Source: an uncultured Ruminococcus sp.
GTDB taxonomy: Bacteria > Bacillota > Clostridia > Oscillospirales > Ruminococcaceae
Direction: 5' to 3'
DNA: 5,415 nt
Assembly (NCBI GenBank): GCA_947176685.1
Contig: CAMWRL010000120.1
Location: 1-5,415 of the forward strand
Position 1 is the stretch's first letter. Each line of letters begins with the position of its first letter. The notes under the pieces were generated by a model, which saw nothing but the letters and a program-made list of their open reading frames with translations, did not search any database and had not been told where the DNA came from. Below, piece after piece: positions 1 to 4,727 of the stretch. The translations under genes and the position numbers were made by a program.

Positions 1-17
1 GTGTTATACTTCAATAA

Positions 18-46
18 TGGACAATATGTATTTATAATGGTATTAT
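18..46 (+). promoter_or_regulatory. Candidate sigma-A-type promoter for the operon
   Basis: A -35-like TGGACA (18-23, 5/6 to TTGACA) lies 17 bp before a -10-like TATTAT (41-46, 5/6 to TATAAT). A TG dinucleotide one base upstream of the -10 makes it an extended -10. A second TATAAT at 33-38 lacks a good -35. Transcription would begin near 53, giving a leader of about 55 nt before the first gene. No operator or riboswitch fold was seen in that leader. The region is AT-rich, so the match is suggestive and not proof. Confidence 0.55.
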
Positions 47-92
47 TATGATTTTTGATTAAAAAACAAAACCAAAAATGTCCCGACAAATC

Positions 93-98
93 AGGAGG
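93..98 (+). promoter_or_regulatory. Strong Shine-Dalgarno of the zinc-ribbon/LRR gene
   Basis: AGGAGG lies 8 nt before the ATG at 107. This fixes that start and argues against the out-of-frame ATG at 78. Confidence 0.85.
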
Positions 99-106
99 TT
101 GAATCT

Positions 107-1174
107 ATGCAATGTGAGAGATGCAAAAATGAACTTGGTCCGAATGCTGAAGTATGTCTGAAATGTGGTACACCGGTTTCACATAATGTGGCAGGATTTG
201 AAAATACTATTGATATAAAACGTGCGCTGAAAGCTATGACTAATGAACACGGTCAGGATATTGTCAGGGATTCAAATAAGTTTGTATCCCTTCTGAGAGA
301 CTATATCCCCGAATATGAAAAGGAATGCCGTCTGCTCAGGCTTATGCTCCAGAACGGAGTACTTGCCAATATGCTCAGGGAAAGCGAACAGCAGAATATC
401 TCTATAATGAAAGCCAAGGAATTTATGTCTTCGGAAATGTTCCTTTCTGATAATGCCGTGGAGTTTGTACTTGTGTGCTTTACATATATGCTCGGTTGGG
501 AATATACCTCCCAGCTTACCGAAAAGCCAAAGCCCCAGCCGGCAGAGGCAAGCTCACCTGCCAAGGCTCCTGCTCCGAAAAAACCCCCGATGCCGTTTGA
601 TATGGGTATGAAGGTTTTCAGACCGTCCGATGCTGCAAAATTCCGTCTTAAAGGTAATGTGAAAATCCCCGAAGGTTATACCAAACTCGACAGCTTCGCT
701 TTTGACGGATTCGGCTTTATGAAAAATGTTGAACTTCCCTCAACGCTCGTATCAATAGGCGAATACGCTTTTTCAGAATGCAAGAGACTCAAAAGCATAG
801 AAATTCCGGAAACTGTTCAGGTACTCAAACAGGGCGCATTCAGTCAGTGCGGAAAACTTACTGTTGTAAGACTTCCTGACGGGGTGTTTGAAATTGAAGA
901 CAATACTTTCTCTTTCTGCCACAGCCTTGAAATAATAGACGTTCCGGAAAGCGTCAGTAGTATCGGAAAAGAGGCTTTTTCAGGCTGCGAAAAACTCCGC
1001 AAACTTTTCCTTTCGGAAAATGTCAAGTTCATTGATGAGGGCGCATTCTCATACTGCACTTCCCTTGTTATAAAGTGCTATGAAAATTCATATGTTCACC
1101 GTTACTGTATGTCCAACGGTCTGAACGTTGAAACAGTAGCAAAAGGCACACCTTTCAGCAAAATAAATTCATAA
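107..1174 (+). CDS. Zinc-ribbon protein with helical domain and BspA-type (LRR_5) leucine-rich repeats
   Basis: This is a 355-residue protein with no signal peptide or membrane segment, so it should be cytoplasmic. Residues 3-20 form a compact zinc ribbon (C3-x2-C6, C17-x2-C20). Residues 31-133 are a predicted helical domain containing LLRDYIPEYEKE. From memory it resembles a helical module in other Firmicutes and Bacteroides signalling proteins, which I cannot name securely. Residues 138-165 are a Pro/Ala/Lys linker. Residues 188-325 are six LRR_5 units with an exact 23-residue period (P-x-x-V-x-x-I-x-x-x-A-F-x-x-C-x-x-L pattern), followed by a BspA-type cap (YENSYVHRYCMSNGLNVE). Most BspA-like proteins are secreted, so an intracellular one with a zinc ribbon is unusual. 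It precedes the kinase gene by 28 bp, probably in one operon. I infer a scaffold, substrate or target-recognition role for the kinase/phosphatase system. No catalytic motif is visible. Confidence 0.9.
   Translation: MQCERCKNELGPNAEVCLKCGTPVSHNVAGFENTIDIKRALKAMTNEHGQDIVRDSNKFVSLLRDYIPEYEKECRLLRLMLQNGVLANMLRESEQQNISIMKAKEFMSSEMFLSDNAVEFVLVCFTYMLGWEYTSQLTEKPKPQPAEASSPAKAPAPKKPPMPFDMGMKVFRPSDAAKFRLKGNVKIPEGYTKLDSFAFDGFGFMKNVELPSTLVSIGEYAFSECKRLKSIEIPETVQVLKQGAFSQCGKLTVVRLPDGVFEIEDNTFSFCHSLEIIDVPESVSSIGKEAFSGCEKLRKLFLSENVKFIDEGAFSYCTSLVIKCYENSYVHRYCMSNGLNVETVAKGTPFSKINS
668..1081 (+). repeat. Six in-frame 69-bp (23-residue) LRR_5 repeat units
   Basis: The units start at residues 188, 211, 234, 257, 280 and 303 of the first protein, each exactly 23 residues long with no indels. 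The most conserved positions are the opening Pro, a mid-unit Ile/Leu, the A-F pair (T-F in the fourth unit), a Cys near position 15 and a Leu at about 18. The first unit is the most divergent, with GFGFMKN in place of the SxCxxLK segment. The DNA copies have diverged, so this is a protein repeat and not a recent tandem duplication. Confidence 0.85.
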
Positions 1175-1202
1175 TAATAAACTCAGGAAAGGACTGAATT
1201 AA

Positions 1203-2546
1203 TTGATAGAACTGAAAATAGGCGAAAAAGTGGAAATGGAATACGGCGGCTTTGCTACAGTAAAGAAAATACTCGGCAGCGGCGGTCAGGGTATTGTATA
1301 CCTTGTTGACTTCAACGGTATAGACTACGCTCTTAAATGGTATGATACAGACAAAATCAAAAACGCCAGAGCATTCCGCAAAAACATTGAAAACAACATC
1401 AAAGACGGCGCACCAAGTGATAAATTCCTCTGGCCGAAGTACCTCACCAAGGAAAACAGTAACGGTACTTTCGGCTACATAATGGCACTGCGTCCGCAGG
1501 GTTATGATTCATTCGTTGATATCCTCAATACCTACAGACTTGATATTGACGAACTTACAGGTCGTGCTACAAAGGTTTCAGTACAGTTCGCAAGTCTGTA
1601 TTCTATGATTACAGCGGTAATCAATATTGTAAACGCATTCCGTCAGCTCCACCGTGCCGGAAAAAGTTATCAGGATTTGAATGACGGCGGTTTCTTTATC
1701 AACGTCAATACAGGTGATATTCTGGTCTGCGACTGCGACAACATCGCTCCGGACGGCAGCAACTTCGGTATCGGCGGCAAGCCCGGCTATATGGCTCCCG
1801 AAGTCGTAAGAGGTGTGGCAAAACCTACCGTCCAGACCGACAAGTATTCCCTTGCAGTAGTACTTTTCAAGCTCCTTTTCAGAGGCGACCCTATGGAAGG
1901 CGAAAAGGTTGTCAAGGACGTATGCCTTACTGAAACTTCCGAACTCAAACATTACGGACAACAGGCAGTTTTCGTATATGACCCCGATGACAATTCAAAC
2001 CGTCCTGTACGTGGTATCCACGACAATGTAATAAAGTTCTGGAGAATCTATCCGCAATATGTGCGTGAGGCTTTTATAAAATCCTTTACATTGGGTATAA
2101 GAGAACCTAACAGACGTATCATTGAAAACGAATGGCAGAAATTATTTATCCGTCTTCGTTCGGAAATTATCGTCTGCACCTGCGGAAGAAGCAATTTTAC
2201 TTCAATGTTTGAAAATGTAAATGAATCAACTTACAGATGCCCTAAATGCGGTTCGGAATTTGTCAGCCTTATTTTCAGCAACCGTGACTACCGTATGCCC
2301 TTATATGTGGGCAGTAAGTTCTATGAGTGCGAAATTGACCCACGTTCTGACGATTTCCAGACGGTTGTCGGAGAACTGGTTGAGAATAAACTCAAACCGG
2401 GTATGCTCGGTATCAAGAACACTTCCGGAAAGACATGGCGTGTTAAAATGCCCGATGGTATTTTTTATGATATAGCTTCCGGAAAAGGTTTCCCACTCTG
2501 GAAAGGTCTGGAAATTGATTTCGGTGATGTCAACGCTCATATCTGA
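1203..2546 (+). CDS. TerY-P-type Ser/Thr-kinase-like protein with C-terminal zinc ribbon
   Basis: This is a 447-residue protein starting at TTG. AAAGGA lies 9 nt upstream, and no better in-frame ATG precedes the glycine loop. It has a P-loop GSGGQGIVY (25-33), an ATP-contacting Lys in YALKW (K45), a catalytic loop YQDLNDGGFFIN (156-167, base D158), a DFG counterpart CDCDN (D177), YMAPEVV (196-202) and an F-helix DKYSLAVVLF (213-222). Residues 325-349 form a zinc ribbon (C325-x-C327, C346-x2-C349). Residues 355-447 are beta-rich with LGIKN...W...PDG...IDFG, reminiscent of an FHA fold. A kinase with a C-terminal zinc ribbon beside a TerY-like vWA and a PP2C gene is the known TerY-P triad layout, so the likely role is phosphorylating the vWA protein or a bound partner. 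The position that normally holds the Mg-binding Asn (D+5) appears to be Gly163, so activity may be altered. A pseudokinase is the alternative. Confidence 0.9.
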   Translation: MIELKIGEKVEMEYGGFATVKKILGSGGQGIVYLVDFNGIDYALKWYDTDKIKNARAFRKNIENNIKDGAPSDKFLWPKYLTKENSNGTFGYIMALRPQGYDSFVDILNTYRLDIDELTGRATKVSVQFASLYSMITAVINIVNAFRQLHRAGKSYQDLNDGGFFINVNTGDILVCDCDNIAPDGSNFGIGGKPGYMAPEVVRGVAKPTVQTDKYSLAVVLFKLLFRGDPMEGEKVVKDVCLTETSELKHYGQQAVFVYDPDDNSNRPVRGIHDNVIKFWRIYPQYVREAFIKSFTLGIREPNRRIIENEWQKLFIRLRSEIIVCTCGRSNFTSMFENVNESTYRCPKCGSEFVSLIFSNRDYRMPLYVGSKFYECEIDPRSDDFQTVVGELVENKLKPGMLGIKNTSGKTWRVKMPDGIFYDIASGKGFPLWKGLEIDFGDVNAHI

Positions 2547-2629
2547 TATCCCATTCCCTCTGATTTGGCAGTCAGTCATTACATTTTAATACAGACAGAT
2601 TTATATGACATCATAATGCAGTCACAATT

Positions 2630-2725
2630 GTATCTTCGGACGTATGCGGACGGACAGTCGGGAAAAGTCCGGAGATACCTGAAATTCAGACAGCCATGGC
2701 ACAGTCCGACTTGACGGCAGTGGCT
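2630..2725 (+). ncRNA. Candidate structured RNA: two hairpins with loop-loop pairing
   Basis: The first stem pairs 2630-2641 (GTATCTTCGGAC) with 2667-2678 (GTCCGGAGATAC): 12 bp with one G-U and a 25-nt loop. CTGAAATTCAG (2679-2689) directly abuts it and can form a small hairpin. The second stem pairs AGCCATG (2692-2698) with CA-G-TGGCT (2718-2725): 7 bp with one bulged G and a 19-nt loop. AGTCGGG in the first loop (2656-2662) is complementary over 7 bp, including one G-U, to TCCGACT in the second loop (2705-2711), which allows a kissing interaction. It lies in the leader of the vWA-PP2C-GGDEF genes and could be a regulatory leader, a processed small RNA or a repeat. I do not recognise it as a named riboswitch class. 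The strand is assumed from the operon direction. Confidence 0.45.
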
Positions 2726-2753
2726 CTTAACTAAATCAATTATATTTATTGGG

Positions 2754-2760
2754 AAAGGAG
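2754..2760 (+). promoter_or_regulatory. Shine-Dalgarno displaced from the vWA start codon
   Basis: AAAGGAG is a strong ribosome site, but the nearest start 3' of it is TTG at 2769 (8-nt spacing), not the vWA ATG 114 nt away. If the 100-bp element at 2775-2874 were absent, it would sit 14 nt before ATG 2875, and TTG-AAA would read in frame into ATG-AGC of the vWA gene. This suggests it was the original vWA ribosome site. Confidence 0.6.
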
Positions 2761-2768
2761 AAAGCTAC

Positions 2769-2813
2769 TTGAAAAATTTACAGTCTGCGCCGAAGCGGCT
2801 GTATGTACCGTAG
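2769..2813 (+). CDS. Possible 14-residue leader peptide, or interrupted 5' end of the vWA gene
   Basis: TTG at 2769 is 8 nt after AAAGGAG and opens a frame MKNLQSAPKRLYVP ending at TAG 2811-2813. The ribosome site is as good as those of the real genes, so translation is plausible. The peptide resembles no known family and has no runs of regulatory codons typical of amino-acid attenuators. From the third codon on it lies within the 100-bp inverted-repeat element, so it may be a by-product of that element's insertion. Confidence 0.3.
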   Translation: MKNLQSAPKRLYVP

Positions 2814-2874
2814 ACTATACGGATTTTTCTCAATATGGGCTTCTGCCCATATTTTGAGTAGCAGTATGTAAATT
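2775..2874. repeat. 100-bp palindromic element (MITE-like or structured leader) abutting the vWA start codon
   Basis: The outer arms AATTTACAgtCTGC (2775-2788) and GCAGtaTGTAAATT (2861-2874) are inverted repeats matching at 12 of 14 positions. Between them are three local hairpins: GCCG-AAG-CGGC (2789-2799), CCGTA-GACTA-TACGG (2808-2822), and a 12-bp stem with tetraloop TTCT and a 2-nt bulge (2829-2858). The right arm ends on the base before ATG 2875. Together this gives a cloverleaf-like fold. No transposase is present, and no clear target duplication was found at the edges. It could be a small non-autonomous mobile element that landed between ribosome site and start codon, or a genuine regulatory leader. 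TACA (2779-2782) can also pair with TGTA (2800-2803), so alternative folds exist. Confidence 0.6.
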
Positions 2875-3708
2875 ATGAGCAAAGATATGAACGAAAAAAA
2901 TGTTAAAATACCTGCAGGCAGTGTCGATGAAGATTTCGATAATATGCTGGATTTTGACGATGACGACCCACTCAGTGCGACAAGCGTTTCCAAAAAAAGC
3001 CTTGTTATATTTTTCCTGATTGACACTTCGGGAAGTATGAAAGGTACTAAAATGGGCGAACTTAATACCGTTATGGAGGAACTTATTCCGGAAATCCGCC
3101 GTGTAGGTGAAGCTGATACAGACGTTAAAGTTGCTGTACTTACATTTGCCAACAGCGTTATGTGGATGTATTCCGAACCGGTTTCTATTGAAGATTTTGA
3201 GTGGACTCGTCTGAGAGCTGACGGCGTTACAAGTATGGGCGAGGCTTTCCGTGAACTTTCCATAAGAATGTCAAGAAATAGTTTCCTGAGTTCTCCGTCA
3301 CTTTCGTTTGCTCCTGTTATGTTCCTTATGACAGACGGCTATCCGTCTGACGACTATAAGGCAGGTCTGGAAGCTCTCCAGAAAAACAGCTGGTATAAAT
3401 TCGGACTCAAAGCCGCCCTCGGTATCGGCAAGGAAGCCAATGACGATATGCTCGCAGAGTTCACAGGAACTAAGGACACAGTTGTACACGCCTATTCAGG
3501 CGGACAGCTTGCCCAGATGATTAAAATTATCGCCGTGACTTCCTCTCAGATAGGCAGTAAGAGTATGACCCTTGCTGATGATACAAGTCACGAACTCAGT
3601 GCTCAGGACGTTTACGCCGCCAAGCAGAAAATGCTCGGACAGCAGATTCAGGACCTTGTTAAATCACAGGACTATCCGGATTCCGTTCCTTTCGACTCAG
3701 GCTGGTAA
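2875..3708 (+). CDS. TerY-like von Willebrand factor A (vWA) domain protein
   Basis: This is a 277-residue soluble protein without signal peptide. Residues 18-31 are strongly acidic (DEDFDNMLDFDDDD). The vWA domain spans about 42-225 with a complete metal-ion-dependent adhesion site: D50-T-S52-G-S54, T119 and D154 in MTDGYPSDD. This is the TerY type of intracellular vWA protein, which binds partners through a metal ion. The tail (about 226-277) is polar, with a predicted helix (AQDVYAAKQKMLGQQIQDLVKS) and the end FDSGW, a possible docking motif. Together with the kinase and the following PP2C gene (36-bp spacer) it forms a TerY-P triad, where it is the likely phosphorylated hub. The start is uncertain: ATG 2875 and ATG 2887 both lack a Shine-Dalgarno, and an in-frame TAA at 2869 rules out earlier starts. 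The proper ribosome site seems to be at 2754-2760, beyond a 100-bp element. Confidence 0.92.
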   Translation: MSKDMNEKNVKIPAGSVDEDFDNMLDFDDDDPLSATSVSKKSLVIFFLIDTSGSMKGTKMGELNTVMEELIPEIRRVGEADTDVKVAVLTFANSVMWMYSEPVSIEDFEWTRLRADGVTSMGEAFRELSIRMSRNSFLSSPSLSFAPVMFLMTDGYPSDDYKAGLEALQKNSWYKFGLKAALGIGKEANDDMLAEFTGTKDTVVHAYSGGQLAQMIKIIAVTSSQIGSKSMTLADDTSHELSAQDVYAAKQKMLGQQIQDLVKSQDYPDSVPFDSGW

Positions 3709-3728
3709 TCCGGACTATGTGCTGACCG

Positions 3729-3735
3729 AAAGGAG
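3729..3735 (+). promoter_or_regulatory. Shine-Dalgarno of the PP2C gene
   Basis: AAAGGAG lies 9 nt before ATG 3745. It is the same sequence as the displaced site at 2754-2760, which supports reading that one as a real ribosome site. Confidence 0.8.
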
Positions 3736-3744
3736 TGCTTATAA

Positions 3745-4713
3745 ATGTTTAATGGTTTTTGTCATACCGTTATCGGAGCAAGTCATATAACAAGTGGTAC
3801 TGTATGTCAGGATTCGTCTGTATTCAGGACGTATGAAAATTATGGTATCGCCATTGTTGCGGACGGTCATGGAAGCAAAAAGCATTTCAGAAGTGACAAG
3901 GGTTCTGAAATGGCTGTAAAAGCGGCACTCGATACGGTTGAGGAATTTTACAAAGACCCTGACGCCTTTGAGGAAAGTTTTCTGAATGACCCCGACAATA
4001 TAATCAAAAAAATAGAGAAAAATATAATCTCACGATGGAATCGGCTTGTAATACATCATTATACCCACAACCCCTATACCGATAAGGAAAAAGAACCTTT
4101 TACCGAAAAGGAGTTCAGACGTATAAAGGTTGAGTCAGTATATGGTACTACACTTATTGTGGCAGTTATGGGCAGGAAGTTTACTTTCGGCACACAAATA
4201 GGTGACGGCAGTCTGGTGCAGATATGCGATGATGCCGCCGCTGAAATGCCAATCGGCTATGAGGAAAGTGCGCCTGCAAATATAACCGCTTCAATGTGCA
4301 ACAGTCAGGCAATAAATTATTTCAACAGTTTCTATAATATTGACGAAAAACCTATAGCGGTTTTCGTATCGACAGACGGTCTTTACACATCGTTCAGAAG
4401 TGACGAGGATTTTCTTGATTACCACAGTATTCTTGCAAATCAGCTTACGAATATAGAAGAATTCAGTCTGTCAATCCGCAAGAATCTTGCCAAAAGAGCG
4501 CATTGCGGTACTCAGGACGATACATCGCTGGCGTGCGTCTTTGACTGCGATGTACTGGCAGAAAGACTTGAAGAACTTAAAGAACAGGTTGAAGTAAATA
4601 AGATTCATGCTTCTATGCGCAAGGCTGAACACAAAGCTCGTCTGGAAAAACAGAAGCTGAAAAACACAATAAACAATGCTCGTTACGAATACGAAGAATT
4701 TTCGGCTGAATAG
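3745..4713 (+). CDS. PP2C-family Ser/Thr protein phosphatase with C-terminal coiled coil
   Basis: This is a 322-residue soluble metal-dependent phosphatase. Family motifs appear in order: GASHITSGTVCQDSS (11-25, with D23), VADGHGSKKHFRSDKGSEMA (38-57, metal-binding D40 and G41), TTLIVAV with GDG (153-155), STDGL (D211) and CGTQDDTSLACVF (255-267, D258 and D259). All metal ligands expected of an active PP2C are present. Residues 270-322 are a charged predicted coiled coil, probably for self-association or docking. It starts 36 bp after the vWA gene and ends 14 bp before the GGDEF gene, so co-transcription is likely. In the triad it would reverse the kinase's phosphorylation of the vWA protein or a shared partner. 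The domain resembles the compact PP2C_2 type found in TerY-P loci rather than sporulation phosphatases. Confidence 0.93.
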   Translation: MFNGFCHTVIGASHITSGTVCQDSSVFRTYENYGIAIVADGHGSKKHFRSDKGSEMAVKAALDTVEEFYKDPDAFEESFLNDPDNIIKKIEKNIISRWNRLVIHHYTHNPYTDKEKEPFTEKEFRRIKVESVYGTTLIVAVMGRKFTFGTQIGDGSLVQICDDAAAEMPIGYEESAPANITASMCNSQAINYFNSFYNIDEKPIAVFVSTDGLYTSFRSDEDFLDYHSILANQLTNIEEFSLSIRKNLAKRAHCGTQDDTSLACVFDCDVLAERLEELKEQVEVNKIHASMRKAEHKARLEKQKLKNTINNARYEYEEFSAE

Positions 4714-4727
4714 AACAGGGAGTATTT

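Larger units (their letters stand above)
2547..2874. other. 328-bp gene-free, structure-rich intergenic region
   Basis: This is the only large gap in an otherwise tightly packed gene row; the other spacers are 28, 36 and 14 bp. Left to right it holds an AT-rich stretch without a convincing promoter (2579-2620; CATAAT at 2612-2617 has only a poor -35), a candidate structured RNA (2630-2725), a Shine-Dalgarno (2754-2760) with a 14-codon frame (2769-2813), and a 100-bp inverted-repeat element (2775-2874). No hairpin followed by a T-run was found, so an intrinsic terminator separating kinase from vWA gene is not supported. TTGACG at 2711-2716 is -35-like but has no -10 at proper spacing. Confidence 0.8.

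Noticed and set aside
78..161. Alternative upstream ATG at 78 opening a short frame before the first gene
   Set aside because: It is out of frame with the zinc-ribbon protein, lacks a ribosome site and ends within 28 codons, while ATG 107 has an ideal AGGAGG.
668..1081. Tandem 69-bp repeats considered as a CRISPR or DNA-level satellite
   Set aside because: The periodicity is at the protein level (LRR_5). DNA copies are diverged and in frame, and there are no spacers.
2711..2746. TTGACG plus TATATT considered as a second promoter for the vWA operon
   Set aside because: The spacing is 24 bp, far from the 16-18 bp needed, and better-spaced hexamers match the -10 poorly.
2829..2858. Strong 12-bp hairpin considered as an intrinsic terminator before the vWA gene
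   Set aside because: On the + strand it is followed by TAGCAG and not a T-run. The T5 lies on its 5' side, which gives A5 on the other strand, so neither direction fits a terminator.
2778..3263. Minus-strand open frame of 161 codons over the mini-ORF, the element and the vWA gene
   Set aside because: It is antisense to a clear vWA domain with complete MIDAS, has a Ser/Thr/Ile-rich shadow composition and no recognisable domain. The same reasoning removes the minus-strand frames at 301-564, 844-1059, 1578-1961, 2301-2579 and 3298-3489.
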